Below are positions 1 to 9,464 of a stretch of 64,000 nt of DNA, piece by piece. The notes under the pieces were generated by a model, which was given only the letters and a program-made list of their open reading frames with translations, made no database searches and was not told the DNA's origin. The stretch comes from an uncultured bacterium (GTDB lineage Bacteria; Bacillota; Clostridia; Lachnospirales; Lachnospiraceae): assembly GCA_947647735.1 (NCBI GenBank), contig CANSLJ010000003.1, positions 62,001-126,000 of the forward strand. Direction: 5' to 3'. Position numbers and translations under genes: made by a program. Each line of letters starts with the position of its first letter. Position 1 is the first letter of the stretch.

Positions 1-2100
1 GACGAGGGAAATACGATCCCTTTCATTTCGAGATACAGAAAAGAGGCTACCGGCTCCCTGAACGATGAGGAACTGAGAAATTTATATGAACGGTTAAATT
101 ATCTGCGGGCGCTGGAGGAAAAGAAGGAGCAGGTGCTGGGCAGCATTGAAGAGCAGGGGATGCTGACGGAGGAACTGAAAGAAAAGATCCTTGCGGCGGA
201 GACCCAGGTACTGGTGGATGATCTGTACCGCCCCTACAGGCCGAAACGGAAGACGAGAGCCAGCGTGGCGAAGGAAAAGGGACTGGAGCCTCTTGCTCTG
301 TATATCAAGCTGCAGAGCGCAAAGGCGCCTCTGGAGAGGGAAGCGGAAAAATATATTGACGGGGAAAAGGGCGTGGCAACGGCGCAGGAAGCTTTGCAGG
401 GAGCGATGGACATTCTGGCGGAGGCGGTTTCCGATGAGGCGGACTACCGGACCTTTATCCGGAACCTGACCATGCGGGAAGGCAGCCTTGTCAGCGAGGC
501 GAAAGATCCGAAGGCGGAGAGCGTCTATGAGATGTACTACGCTTATGAGGAGCCTTTGAAAAAAGTGGCGGGGCACAGGGTGCTTGCGCTGAACAGAGGG
601 GAAAAGGAAAAGATACTGACCGTAAAGGTGCAGGCGCCGGAGGAGGAGATCATCCGGTATCTGGAGAAAATGACTATATTGGTCAATAATGAATATACAA
701 CGCCGGTCTTAAAAGAAGTGGCACAGGACAGCTATCATCGTCTGATCCAGCCCGTCATCGAACGGGAGATCAGAAACGAGCTGACAGAGAGGGCGGAGGA
801 CGGCGCGATCAATGTGTTCGGGAAGAATCTGGAGCAGCTTCTGATGCAGCCGCCCATCGCAGGAAAGGTAGTGCTGGGCTGGGACCCGGCGTTCCGTACC
901 GGCTGTAAGCTGGCGGTGGTGGACGAGACGGGCAAGGTACTGGACACGAAAGTGATCTATCCCACACCGCCCCAGAATAAAGTGGCGGAGGCCAAAACAG
1001 AATTAAAAAAGCTGATCAAGAAGTACAATATTTCCCTGATCTCCGTGGGGAACGGCACGGCGTCCAGGGAGTCCGAGCAGATCATCGTGGATCTTTTGAA
1101 AGAGTTGAGCACGCCGGTGCAGTATGTGATCGTCAACGAGGCGGGCGCTTCGGTCTACTCGGCGAGCAAGCTTGCCACCGAGGAATTCCCGGAGTTCGAT
1201 GTGGGGCAGAGGAGCGCGGCTTCCATCGCAAGACGGCTTCAGGATCCGCTGGCGGAGCTTGTAAAGATCGAGCCGAAGTCCATCGGCGTGGGACAGTATC
1301 AGCATGACATGAACCAGAAGAAACTGGGAGAGGCACTGACCGGCGTGGTGGAATCGGCGGTGAATAAGGTGGGCGTTGATCTGAATACGGCTTCTGCGCC
1401 GCTGCTGGAGTATATCTCCGGTATCTCAAAAACGCTGGCAAAAAATATCGTGGCATACCGGGAGGAAAACGGCAGATTTGTCTCCCGGAAACAGTTGTTG
1501 AAGGTTTCTAAATTAGGACCGAAGGCTTTTGAGCAGTGCGCCGGATTTATGCGGATCACGGACGGGGAGAATCCGCTGGACGCCACCAGCGTCCATCCGG
1601 AATCTTATGAGGCGGCGGAAAAGCTGATGGAGAAGCTGGGGCTGACCATGGAGGATGTGCGCATGCTCCAGAAGGAGGCGAAAGCCGGCGGGAAAAAAGC
1701 GGCGGGGCTTTCCAGAAAGATAAAGGATAAAAAGAAGCTGGCACAGGAGCTCGGCATCGGGGAACTGACGCTGGAGGATATCGTGAAGGAGCTGGAGAAA
1801 CCGGCGAGGGATCCGAGGGAGGATATGCCTGCGCCTATTTTAAGAAGCGATGTGCTGGATCTGGAGGATTTAAAGCCGGGGATGATCCTGAAAGGCACTG
1901 TGCGCAATATCGTGGACTTCGGCGCTTTTGTGGACATCGGCGTCCATCAGGACGGGCTGGTGCATATTTCCCAGATGACAGACCGGTTTATCAAACATCC
2001 GCTGGAGGCGGTCAGCGTGGGGGATATCGTGGATGTGAAGGTGATATCCGTGGATGCGGCGAAGAAGCGGATCGCGCTGACGATGAAGGTCTCCTCGTAA
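1..2100 (+). CDS. tex: Tex, S1-domain RNA-binding transcription accessory protein (5' truncated)
   Basis: Open from the first base of the window in frame 1, so the real start lies upstream; the visible N-terminal residues read GNTIPFISRYRKEATG, the characteristic early Tex motif. Order seen: helical Tex N-domain, YqgF/RNase H-like fold with VVLGWDPAFRTGCKLAVV near nt 870-930, helix-hairpin-helix segment (VGVDLNTASAPLLEYISGI), and a C-terminal S1 domain (GTVRNIVDFGAFVDIGVHQDG) ending in AALTM-like residues at the stop. Tex is a cytoplasmic nucleic-acid-binding protein linked to transcription fidelity and stress tolerance; its exact role in Clostridia is not settled. Family identity is certain, completeness is not. 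Confidence 0.95.
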   Translation, partial: DEGNTIPFISRYRKEATGSLNDEELRNLYERLNYLRALEEKKEQVLGSIEEQGMLTEELKEKILAAETQVLVDDLYRPYRPKRKTRASVAKEKGLEPLALYIKLQSAKAPLEREAEKYIDGEKGVATAQEALQGAMDILAEAVSDEADYRTFIRNLTMREGSLVSEAKDPKAESVYEMYYAYEEPLKKVAGHRVLALNRGEKEKILTVKVQAPEEEIIRYLEKMTILVNNEYTTPVLKEVAQDSYHRLIQPVIEREIRNELTERAEDGAINVFGKNLEQLLMQPPIAGKVVLGWDPAFRTGCKLAVVDETGKVLDTKVIYPTPPQNKVAEAKTELKKLIKKYNISLISVGNGTASRESEQIIVDLLKELSTPVQYVIVNEAGASVYSASKLATEEFPEFDVGQRSAASIARRLQDPLAELVKIEPKSIGVGQYQHDMNQKKLGEALTGVVESAVNKVGVDLNTASAPLLEYISGISKTLAKNIVAYREENGRFVSRKQLLKVSKLGPKAFEQCAGFMRITDGENPLDATSVHPESYEAAEKLMEKLGLTMEDVRMLQKEAKAGGKKAAGLSRKIKDKKKLAQELGIGELTLEDIVKELEKPARDPREDMPAPILRSDVLDLEDLKPGMILKGTVRNIVDFGAFVDIGVHQDGLVHISQMTDRFIKHPLEAVSVGDIVDVKVISVDAAKKRIALTMKVSS

Positions 2101-2237
2101 TAGAATGATGAGGCGGGGGTAAGTTTATTTTATATAGTTTACGCCCTGTTTGATAAGCGGAGAGCTGAAAATATCCAATAAACTGTGTATTTGCATGGAT
2201 ATTTGCAGAAAAAACACTGGTATTTTAAAATATTTTA

Positions 2238-2246
2238 TGCTATAAT
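2238..2246 (+). promoter_or_regulatory. Extended -10 promoter for trigger factor
   Basis: TGCTATAAT is a perfect TGn extended -10 followed by a perfect -10 hexamer, 88 nt before the tig start. No good -35 is present, which is tolerated by extended -10 promoters. The rest of the 233-nt gap (2101-2333) holds nothing else that I can name. Confidence 0.55.
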
Positions 2247-2333
2247 CTCACAATGACTGTGCATATCGTTTTTTGCGAGCCCTGATATGCACCGGAAGCA
2301 ATGCAGAAATGAATAAAACAGGAGAATAGAAGA

Positions 2334-3635
2334 ATGAGCGTACAGGTAGAAAAACTGGAAAAAGGTATGGCGAAGCTGACCATCGAAGTATCAGCGGAAG
2401 AGTTTGACAAGGCTGTGGATACAGTTTATAAGAAACAGAGAAACAGGATTCAGATCCCGGGCTTCAGAAAAGGAAAAGCGCCCCGGAAGATGATTGAAAA
2501 TATGTACGGCGAGGGAATTTTCTTTGAGGATGCGGCGAACGAGCTCATTCCCGGCGCCTATGAAAAAGCCTATGATGAGTGCGAGGAGGAGATCACTTCT
2601 TCCCCCGAGATCGACGTGGTACAGATCGAGCATGGAAAACCCTTTATCTTTACGGCGGTGGTTGCGTTAAAGCCGGAAGTAAAGCTGGGTGAGTACAAAG
2701 GTGTTGCGATCGATAAGGTTTCCGTGGAAGTGACTGATGAGGAAGTGAGTGCGGAGATCGACAGAGAGAGAGATAACAGCGCAAGGATGGTATCCGTGGA
2801 AGACAGAGCGGTACAGGACGGCGATATGACAGAACTGGATTTTGAAGGTTTTGTGGACGGCGTTGCCTTCGAGGGCGGGAAGGGTGAGAACTATCCGCTG
2901 ACCATCGGTTCCGGCGCTTTCATCCCCGGCTTTGAGGAGCAGCTGATCGGCGCGGAATTAAATAAGGAAGTGGAAGTGAAAGTAACCTTCCCCGAGGACT
3001 ACAATGCGGAGCACCTTGCCGGAAAAGACGCCGTATTCAAATGTACCGTAAAAGAGATCAAGGTAAAGGAGCTGCCGGAGCTGGACGACGAGTTTGCCTC
3101 CGAGGTTTCCGAGTACGATACGCTGGAAGAATATAAGGCGAACGTCAGAAAAGGCCTGGAGGAGAGAAAAGCAAAACAGGCTAAGGATCAGAAGGAAGAT
3201 GCGGCAATGGCGGCAGTTGTAGAAAACGCCGAGATGGAGATCCCGGATGCAATGCTTGCGACAGAGCAGCGCCAGATGCTTGACCAGTTTGCCCAGAGGA
3301 TCACGATGCAGGGCATGCAGCTGGAGCAGTATATGCAGATGACCGGCTCCACCAGAGAGGGCATGCTGGAGCAGTTAAAGCCCCAGGCGGAGACAAAGAT
3401 CAAATCCAGACTCTGCATGGAAGCTGTTGCGGCGGCAGAGAACATCACCGCTTCCGAGGAAGACTACGAAGAGGAAATGAAGGTGATGGCGGACGCTTAT
3501 CAGATCGAGGTGGACAAGGTGAAGGAGATGCTCGGCGAGAAGGAGAAGAAATCCATCATGGCTGACATCGCTGTGAGAAAAGCTATCGAATTTGTGGCGG
3601 AAAATGCGGTAGAAAAAGAAAAAACAGAGGAATAA
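2334..3635 (+). CDS. tig: Trigger factor, ribosome-associated chaperone and prolyl isomerase
   Basis: 433 residues, the normal family length. The N-terminal ribosome-binding domain carries the signature GFRKGKAPR (about residues 44-52). The FKBP-like PPIase domain follows (about 155-245, DLDFEGFVDGVAFEGGKGEN ... FIPGFEEQLIG), then the long helical C-terminal arms. It binds near the ribosomal exit tunnel and shields nascent chains. It is followed by clpP and clpX, the conserved Firmicutes arrangement linking folding with proteolysis. A 14-bp hairpin separates it from clpP, so the Clp genes may be partly uncoupled from tig transcription. Confidence 0.97.
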   Translation: MSVQVEKLEKGMAKLTIEVSAEEFDKAVDTVYKKQRNRIQIPGFRKGKAPRKMIENMYGEGIFFEDAANELIPGAYEKAYDECEEEITSSPEIDVVQIEHGKPFIFTAVVALKPEVKLGEYKGVAIDKVSVEVTDEEVSAEIDRERDNSARMVSVEDRAVQDGDMTELDFEGFVDGVAFEGGKGENYPLTIGSGAFIPGFEEQLIGAELNKEVEVKVTFPEDYNAEHLAGKDAVFKCTVKEIKVKELPELDDEFASEVSEYDTLEEYKANVRKGLEERKAKQAKDQKEDAAMAAVVENAEMEIPDAMLATEQRQMLDQFAQRITMQGMQLEQYMQMTGSTREGMLEQLKPQAETKIKSRLCMEAVAAAENITASEEDYEEEMKVMADAYQIEVDKVKEMLGEKEKKSIMADIAVRKAIEFVAENAVEKEKTEE

Positions 3636-3653
3636 ACAGAATAAATCATGACG

Positions 3654-3693
3654 CAATGCTATAAAATTTGAAGGATCGGATTTTATAGCATTG
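3654..3693 (+). terminator. Hairpin between tig and clpP (terminator-like or attenuator)
   Basis: Perfect 14-bp stem, CAATGCTATAAAAT (3654-3667) with its complement at 3680-3693, and a 12-nt loop. No clean U-run follows (GTTGTCT), so it may act as a weak terminator or an mRNA processing or stabilising element. Confidence 0.55.
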
Positions 3694-3760
3694 GTTGTCT
3701 AAAGAGATATCTTAAAAAAGGTTGAAGTTTTTATAAAAAAACCGGAAAAGAGGAAAGGCT

Positions 3761-4381
3761 ATGATAAAAAATTATTTGACACCTTACGTTATTGAGCAGA
3801 CAAATCAGGGCGAGCGCTCCTATGATATCTATTCCCGCCTGTTAGCGGAGAGAATCATCTTTCTGGTAGGAGAGGTGGACGATTCTATGGCGGCTTCCAT
3901 CACGGCGCAGCTCCTTTATCTGGAGGCGATGGATACGGAGAAGGATATCCAGATCTATATCAACTCTCCGGGCGGTTCCGTGTCGGCAGGGCTTGCAATT
4001 TATGATACAATGCAGTACATTAAATGTGATGTGTCCACCAACTGCATCGGACTTGCGGCAAGCATGGGATCCTTTATCCTTGCAGGCGGCACGAAAGGAA
4101 AACGGTTTGCGCTGCCCAATGCGGAGGTGATGATCCATCAGGTGCTCGGCGGCGCTCAGGGGCAGGCTACGGATGTGGAGATCACCACAAAGCATCTGCT
4201 GCGCACGAAAGAGAAATTAAACCGTATGCTGGCGGAAAATACCGGCAGGGATTACGAAGTGATCTGTGCGGCGACAGAGCGTGATAACTGGATGAGCGCG
4301 CAGGAAGCGGTGGAATTCGGTATTATTGATAAAGTAATGACAGACCGCGAGAAGGATGCTGAAGATTCCAAAAAAGACTAA
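3761..4381 (+). CDS. clpP: ATP-dependent Clp protease proteolytic subunit
   Basis: 206 residues, full length. The catalytic triad is visible: Ser in [11 protein letters not shown], His in [15 protein letters not shown], and Asp in the downstream NTGRDYE segment. The oxyanion-loop glycine motif SPGGSVSAG is intact. A strong ribosome site (AGAGGAAAGG) precedes the ATG. ClpP forms the barrel-shaped serine peptidase that degrades substrates unfolded by ClpX, whose gene follows after 37 nt. Confidence 0.97.
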   Translation: MIKNYLTPYVIEQTNQGERSYDIYSRLLAERIIFLVGEVDDSMAASITAQLLYLEAMDTEKDIQIYINSPGGSVSAGLAIYDTMQYIKCDVSTNCIGLAASMGSFILAGGTKGKRFALPNAEVMIHQVLGGAQGQATDVEITTKHLLRTKEKLNRMLAENTGRDYEVICAATERDNWMSAQEAVEFGIIDKVMTDREKDAEDSKKD

Positions 4382-4418
4382 AATGTGGAAATGAAGGCGG
4401 GAAAGGGATCAGTAGTAA

Positions 4419-5684
4419 ATGGCAGGAAAGAATAATGAAAACAGAGTGAGATGCTCTTTCTGTAATAAGACTCAGGATCAGGTGCGAAAGCTCATTGCCG
4501 GTCCAAATGGTATCTATATCTGCGATGAGTGTGTGGATATCTGTGCCGATATTATTGAGGAAGAGTACGAGGAGGAGGCGCCGGTATCGGAGGAGATGGA
4601 GATCAACCTCTTAAAGCCGGTGGAGATCAAGGAATTTCTGGACGATTATGTGATCGGCCAGGAGGAGGCGAAAAAAGTACTGGCTGTCTCGGTCTATAAT
4701 CACTATAAAAGGGTATTGGCGGAGCAGGGACCGGAGGATGTGGAACTGCAGAAGAGCAATATCATCATCGTAGGCCCCACCGGTTCCGGTAAGACCTATC
4801 TGGCACAGACACTGGCAAAGATCATCAATGTACCTTTTGCGATCGCGGATGCCACAACGCTGACGGAAGCGGGCTATGTGGGCGAGGATGTGGAAAACAT
4901 CCTCTTAAAGCTGATCCAGGCGGCGGACTACGATATCGAGCGGGCTCAGTACGGCATCATCTATATCGATGAGATCGATAAGATCACAAAGAAGGGCGAG
5001 AACGTTTCGATCACAAGAGATGTGTCCGGCGAGGGTGTGCAGCAGGCGCTCCTCAAGATCATTGAGGGAACGGAAGCCAGCGTACCGCCTCAGGGCGGCA
5101 GAAAGCATCCCCATCAGGAACTGCTCCAGATAGACACGACGAATATCCTGTTTATCTGCGGCGGCGCTTTTGACGGGCTGGAGAAGATCATTGAGACAAG
5201 GCTGGACCGCAAGTCCATCGGGTTCGGGGCGGAGGTTTCCGCAAAGAAAGATATCTACGGAAAAAATTCTCTGCTGAAGGAGGCGACGCCGCAGGATCTG
5301 GTGAAGTTTGGGCTGATACCGGAGTTTGTGGGACGTATGCCCATCAATGTGGCGCTGGAGGGGCTGGATGAGGAAGCCTTAAAGCGGATACTGAAAGAGC
5401 CGAAAAATGCGCTGATCAAGCAGTATAAGAGACTGTTTGACTTAGACGGTGTGGAACTGAACTTCGAGGAGGATGCGGTGGATGCCATCGCAAAGATGGC
5501 GATGGAGAGAAAGACCGGTGCCAGAGGGCTTCGCTCTATCATGGAGCAGGCGATGATGGATGTGATGTACCGGATTCCTTCCGATGAGACGATCGAAGAG
5601 TGTATCATCACAAAAAATGCCGTGGAAGGCAAGGGCGGACCGCTGGTGCTCCACAGGGGAGAGAGGCTGCGGGAAGCAAATTAA
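4419..5684 (+). CDS. clpX: ClpX, AAA+ unfoldase subunit of the ClpXP protease
   Basis: 421 residues. The N-terminal C4 zinc-binding domain (CSFCNK ... CDECVDIC, residues 11-42) recruits adaptors and substrates. The AAA+ module has Walker A GPTGSGKT, Walker B IIYIDEID, the RKHPHQ region with sensor residues, and the IGF loop near [11 protein letters not shown] that docks on ClpP. The C-terminal D2 lid includes [11 protein letters not shown]. Directly downstream of clpP, probably one transcript ending at the 5715-5751 terminator. Confidence 0.97.
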   Translation: MAGKNNENRVRCSFCNKTQDQVRKLIAGPNGIYICDECVDICADIIEEEYEEEAPVSEEMEINLLKPVEIKEFLDDYVIGQEEAKKVLAVSVYNHYKRVLAEQGPEDVELQKSNIIIVGPTGSGKTYLAQTLAKIINVPFAIADATTLTEAGYVGEDVENILLKLIQAADYDIERAQYGIIYIDEIDKITKKGENVSITRDVSGEGVQQALLKIIEGTEASVPPQGGRKHPHQELLQIDTTNILFICGGAFDGLEKIIETRLDRKSIGFGAEVSAKKDIYGKNSLLKEATPQDLVKFGLIPEFVGRMPINVALEGLDEEALKRILKEPKNALIKQYKRLFDLDGVELNFEEDAVDAIAKMAMERKTGARGLRSIMEQAMMDVMYRIPSDETIEECIITKNAVEGKGGPLVLHRGERLREAN

Positions 5685-5714
5685 GCGGCGATATAAGCAG
5701 GAAAGCGTAAATAA

Positions 5715-5751
5715 AAGGGGGCGGTCAGGAGTTGGTGCGCCCTCTTATTTT
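5715..5751 (+). terminator. Rho-independent terminator after clpX
   Basis: AAGGGGGCG (5715-5723) pairs with CGCCCTCTT (5738-5746) with one G-U pair, and an ATTTTATT tract follows. It lies between clpX and engB. Confidence 0.6.
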
Positions 5752-5841
5752 ATTGAAAGAAAAGTGAACCTTTTGCGGATATTGATGTATCTTAAGAAGG
5801 GGAATATCTTTCACAGTTTATGATAAAATGAGGTTTAGGGA

Positions 5842-6444
5842 ATGGTTATCAAAAAAGTGGAACTGGAAACGGTATGCGGTATCACCAGCACGTTTCCGAA
5901 AAATACAAAAATGGAAGTTGCCTTCGCGGGCAAGAGCAATGTGGGAAAATCTTCCCTGATCAACGCGATCATGAACAGAAAGTCGCTGGCGCGCACCAGT
6001 TCCCAGCCGGGGAAGACACAGACCATCAATTACTATAATGTGAACGATGACTTTTATCTGGTGGATCTGCCGGGATACGGTTATGCCAATGCGAATGTTT
6101 CGGTGAAGGAAAAATGGGGAAAGATGATAGAGAGGTATCTTCATACTTCGGAGATGCTGTATGCGGTATTTTTGCTGATCGATATCCGGCATGAGCCGGG
6201 GAAAAATGATAAACAGATGTATGAATGGATGACGTCGCAGGGGTATTTCCCGATCATCATCGCGACAAAGATGGATAAGATCAACCGGAGCCAGATACAG
6301 AAACATGTGAAAATGGTACGGGAAGGGCTGAACGCGCCGAAGGAGACCATCGTGATCCCGTTTTCCTCCCAGACAAAGCAGGGACGGGATGAGATCTATG
6401 CGCTGTTGGATGATATGCTGGCATCCTTCGCGGAACCGGAATGA
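5842..6444 (+). CDS. engB: Ribosome biogenesis GTP-binding protein EngB (YsxC/YihA)
   Basis: 200 residues. GTPase motifs in order: G1 GKSNVGKSS, G2 region SQPGKTQTIN, G3 DLPGYGYA, G4 ATKMDK. EngB is an essential GTPase for assembly of the 50S subunit. In many Firmicutes it follows clpX-lon; here no lon lies between. Its stop overlaps the next start (ATGA), so the YtvI-like gene is translationally coupled. Confidence 0.96.
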   Translation: MVIKKVELETVCGITSTFPKNTKMEVAFAGKSNVGKSSLINAIMNRKSLARTSSQPGKTQTINYYNVNDDFYLVDLPGYGYANANVSVKEKWGKMIERYLHTSEMLYAVFLLIDIRHEPGKNDKQMYEWMTSQGYFPIIIATKMDKINRSQIQKHVKMVREGLNAPKETIVIPFSSQTKQGRDEIYALLDDMLASFAEPE

Positions 6445-7649
6445 GGGAGAATATGATGAAACAGGAGACAAAAGCTTATTGTAAGGCATTTACGAATATT
6501 GTACTGGCGTTGATCGGGCTTGTTTTGCTGATCACGGTGGTGCCGAGGCTGCTATCATTTTTCATGCCCTTTGTGGTGGCGTGGATCATCGCGCTGCTGG
6601 CGAGCCCGATGGTAAAATTTTTGGAGGATAAGTTGAAGATCCGGCGGAAGGCGGGGACAGTCTGCGTGATCATAGCGGTCATCGCGCTGATCATCCTGAT
6701 CGGCTACGGTGTGGCGGCGTTTCTGATCGATCAGATACAGGGACTTTTGCATGACCTGCCGGATATATGGGAGGGCCTGCAGGCTCAGATCGATGAGATC
6801 AGCCGCAGTTTATCCAGACTGTTTGTGTCACTTCCGGCGGATGTACAGGAGAGCTGGGCCTACTTTTTTGAGAATGTGGAAAATTTTCTCGGAGAGTGGG
6901 TGGCAAGCCTTGGCAGTCCCTCCATGTCCTGGCTGGGAAATGTGGCGAAGCAGCTTCCCAATCTGTTCGTGGCGATCATCATGTGTCTTGTGGCGGCCTT
7001 TGCGTTTACGGCGGAACGTGCCAACATGCGTAACTTTATGCAGGATTATATGCCGGAGACCATGAAAAAATACTGGGATATGATCCAGGTGAGTTTATCC
7101 AGCGCGGTGGGCGGTTATCTGAAAGCGCAGCTTAAGATTGAGTTCTGGATCTATCTGATCCTGACGGCAGGGTTGTTTATCCTGCGGATCAGTTATGCGC
7201 CGGTGCTGGCGATCTTTATCGCGATACTGGATTTTCTGCCGGTGTTCGGGACAGGGACGATCCTGTGGCCCTGGATCGTGTTTGAGATTCTGGGCAGGGA
7301 TTACAGGCTTGCCGTCGGGCTGGCGGTCATCTGGGGCGTTTCCCAGATCGTGCGGCAGGCGATCCAGCCGAAGATCATGGGGGATTCCATGGGGATGCAT
7401 ACGCTGCCCACGGTATTTCTGCTCTATATCGGCTATAAGGTGTCCGGAATTTTCGGAATGATCGTGGCGGTGCCGATCGGTATCATTTTTGTGAACATGT
7501 ATCAGGCGGGGGTGTTTGACACGATCGTGAACAGTTTCCGGATCCTTGGAGCCGGGCTCAAGCGCTTCCGGCATCTGACGAAGGAGGATATCAGGCTGGC
7601 TTACCATGAGCCGGGGGAGGAAGAGGATAGCGACGGGGGAGCTCTGTGA
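6441..7649 (+). CDS. ytvI: AI-2E/YtvI-family membrane permease
   Basis: 402 residues with about seven or eight hydrophobic segments: two near the N-terminus, one near residue 70, then a long extracytoplasmic stretch, and a C-terminal cluster containing the family's FLPVFGTGTILWPW and QPKIMGDSMGMHTLPTVF motifs. These match the sporulation integral membrane protein YtvI branch of the AI-2E transporter superfamily, whose substrate is unknown. The ATG overlaps the engB stop by 4 nt. The acidic C-terminal tail is typical. The symbol is by family resemblance only. Confidence 0.8.
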   Translation: MRENMMKQETKAYCKAFTNIVLALIGLVLLITVVPRLLSFFMPFVVAWIIALLASPMVKFLEDKLKIRRKAGTVCVIIAVIALIILIGYGVAAFLIDQIQGLLHDLPDIWEGLQAQIDEISRSLSRLFVSLPADVQESWAYFFENVENFLGEWVASLGSPSMSWLGNVAKQLPNLFVAIIMCLVAAFAFTAERANMRNFMQDYMPETMKKYWDMIQVSLSSAVGGYLKAQLKIEFWIYLILTAGLFILRISYAPVLAIFIAILDFLPVFGTGTILWPWIVFEILGRDYRLAVGLAVIWGVSQIVRQAIQPKIMGDSMGMHTLPTVFLLYIGYKVSGIFGMIVAVPIGIIFVNMYQAGVFDTIVNSFRILGAGLKRFRHLTKEDIRLAYHEPGEEEDSDGGAL

Positions 7650-7664
7650 AGCGGGAATTCGCTC

Positions 7665-7693
7665 TTGAAAGAAAAGAGGGAACGTGTTACTAT
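7665..7693 (+). promoter_or_regulatory. Probable promoter of malQ
   Basis: TTGAAA (7665-7670), 17-nt spacer, TACTAT (7688-7693) preceded by an extended TGT. It sits 32 nt before the malQ ATG. Confidence 0.5.
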
Positions 7694-7724
7694 CAATTAC
7701 AATTAAGAGAAAGAGAGAACTGTA

Positions 7725-9230
7725 TTGATGAAACGAACTGCTGGCATTTTGCTTCCTGTATTCAGCCTGCCGTCCCCTTACGGCATCGGCTGTTTTTCCC
7801 GGAGCGCTTATGATTTTGTGGACTGGCTGAAGGCTGCGGGGCAGACCTATTGGCAGATCCTGCCCCTGGGCCCTACGAGCTATGGGGATTCTCCCTACCA
7901 GTCCTTCTCCACCTTCGCCGGGAATCCCTATTTTATCAGCCTGGAGGCGCTGATCGAGGAGGGTGTGCTGACGAAGGAGGAATGCGAGGCCGCTGATCTG
8001 GGAAAGAAGAAACAGGATATCGCATATAAAAAGCTCTATGAGAACCGTTACCCGCTGCTGCGCAAGGCTTATGAGCGGAGCCGTGTCACCGAAAATCCGG
8101 CATATCTGCGTTTTGTGGAGGAGAACAGCTGGTGGCTTTCCGACTATGCTCTGTTTATGGCGGTGAAATCCCGTTTTGACGGCGCGGCATGGACCGAGTG
8201 GGTGGAGGATATCAGGCTCCGCTACGGGTATGCGATGGATCATTACAGGCGGGAATTATATTTTGAGATCGAATTCTATCAATATCTGCAGTATAAGTTT
8301 TTTGAACAGTGGTATGCGTTAAAGGAGTATGCGAACAGCCAGGGCATCTGCATCATCGGAGATATTCCCATTTATGTGGCGATGGACAGTGCGGACACCT
8401 GGGCGAGGCCGGAGCTGTTTCAGCTGGACGAGCAGAACATTCCTACCGCTGTGGCGGGCTGCCCGCCGGACGGCTTTTCCGCGGACGGCCAGCTTTGGGG
8501 GAATCCGCTCTACCGCTGGGAATATCACCGGAGCACCGGCTATGACTGGTGGATCTCAAGGCTTTCCTACTGTTTCCGATTATATGATGTGCTGCGGATC
8601 GATCATTTCCGGGGGTTTGACGAATATTTTTCCATTCCCTATGGCGCGAAGACCGCAAAAGACGGACACTGGGAGATGGGCCCCGGTATCGATCTGTTCC
8701 GCCATGTGGAGCAGCGTCTGGGCAGGCGGGAGGTTATCGCGGAGGATCTGGGGTATGTGACGGATTCTGTCCGGGAGCTCGTCAGAGAGAGCGGCTTTCC
8801 GGGTATGAAAGTGCTGGAGTTTGCTTTTGATTCGCGGGATTCCGGTTCGGCGAACGACTATCTGCCCCATAATTACATAGAAAACAGTGTGGCGTATACG
8901 GGAACCCACGACAATGAGACGATCACCGGATGGTTTCAGTCTATCACCGGGCAGGAACGTCAGATGGCGAGAGATTATCTCTGCGATCACCTGACGCCGG
9001 ATGAGGAGATCTACCGTCCCTTCATCGCGCTGATCATGCGGAGCAGGGCAAAAGCCTGTATCATTCCGCTGCAGGATTATCTGGGGGACGACAACCGCAG
9101 CCGGATCAACAAACCTTCCACAGTGGGAACGAACTGGCGATGGCGCGTTACGGAAAAACAGCTTTCCGCAAAGCTGCAGGAGGAGATCCGCAGGACTTCC
9201 ATGCGCTACGGGCGGATGAACTGGACATAG
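7725..9230 (+). CDS. malQ: 4-alpha-glucanotransferase (amylomaltase)
   Basis: 501 residues, GH77 family, full length. The N-terminus reads RTAGILLPVFSLPSPYGIGCF and the family motif YWQILPLGPT follows. Catalytic residues are in LRIDHFRGF (nucleophile Asp), VIAEDLGYV (acid/base Glu) and YTGTHDNETI (third Asp). It transfers maltodextrin segments between chains in the cytoplasm, releasing glucose. The gene ends in its own terminator, and the next genes encode a matching binding-protein transporter, so imported maltodextrins are the likely substrate. Confidence 0.95.
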   Translation: MMKRTAGILLPVFSLPSPYGIGCFSRSAYDFVDWLKAAGQTYWQILPLGPTSYGDSPYQSFSTFAGNPYFISLEALIEEGVLTKEECEAADLGKKKQDIAYKKLYENRYPLLRKAYERSRVTENPAYLRFVEENSWWLSDYALFMAVKSRFDGAAWTEWVEDIRLRYGYAMDHYRRELYFEIEFYQYLQYKFFEQWYALKEYANSQGICIIGDIPIYVAMDSADTWARPELFQLDEQNIPTAVAGCPPDGFSADGQLWGNPLYRWEYHRSTGYDWWISRLSYCFRLYDVLRIDHFRGFDEYFSIPYGAKTAKDGHWEMGPGIDLFRHVEQRLGRREVIAEDLGYVTDSVRELVRESGFPGMKVLEFAFDSRDSGSANDYLPHNYIENSVAYTGTHDNETITGWFQSITGQERQMARDYLCDHLTPDEEIYRPFIALIMRSRAKACIIPLQDYLGDDNRSRINKPSTVGTNWRWRVTEKQLSAKLQEEIRRTSMRYGRMNWT

Positions 9231-9242
9231 CGGAAATCATTG

Positions 9243-9275
9243 CGGTCAACTCTTTTCGAGGGTTGGCCGTTTTTG
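9243..9275 (+). terminator. Rho-independent terminator after malQ
   Basis: CGGTCAACTC (9243-9252) pairs with GGGTTGGCCG (9260-9269), followed by TTTTTG. Confidence 0.8.
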
Positions 9276-9352
9276 TTTGTGCAAAATAGCCAAAAATCAT
9301 ATCTTTCTTTTTTGCATATTCCCGAAAATAGGATATATGAAAAATTTTCCTT

Positions 9353-9390
9353 GCAAAATTTCTTTGACAAGGGTATCATGTAATTACATC
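9353..9390 (+). promoter_or_regulatory. Promoter region of the maltodextrin transporter operon
   Basis: Two possible -35 elements are seen: TTGCAA at 9353-9358, 15 nt before TATCAT (9374-9379), and TTGACA at 9364-9369. In either reading the operator units at 9391-9426 overlap or closely follow the transcription start, a geometry expected for repression. Confidence 0.45.
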
Positions 9391-9426
9391 GGAAACGTTT
9401 CCGGTAACGGTTCTGGTAGCGTTTTC
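9391..9426 (+). promoter_or_regulatory. Three abutting 12-bp LacI-type operator units
   Basis: Unit 1 GGAAACGTTTCC (9391-9402) is a perfect palindrome, extended by one more pair on each side (9390-9403). Unit 2 is GGTAACGGTTCT (9403-9414) and unit 3 GGTAGCGTTTTC (9415-9426); both are degenerate copies with the central ACG or GCG kept and no spacer between units. The centre-CG palindrome is typical of LacI/GalR or CcpA sites. The LacI-family gene at 12730 is the natural candidate regulator; CcpA is the alternative. Confidence 0.7.
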
Positions 9427-9464
9427 AATAACAATCTATTTATAAAAACAGGAGGATACCAAAA

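Noticed and set aside
7095-8243. 382-codon open frame on the minus strand
   Set aside because: Antisense across the ytvI-malQ junction, no domain, and it would cover the malQ promoter.
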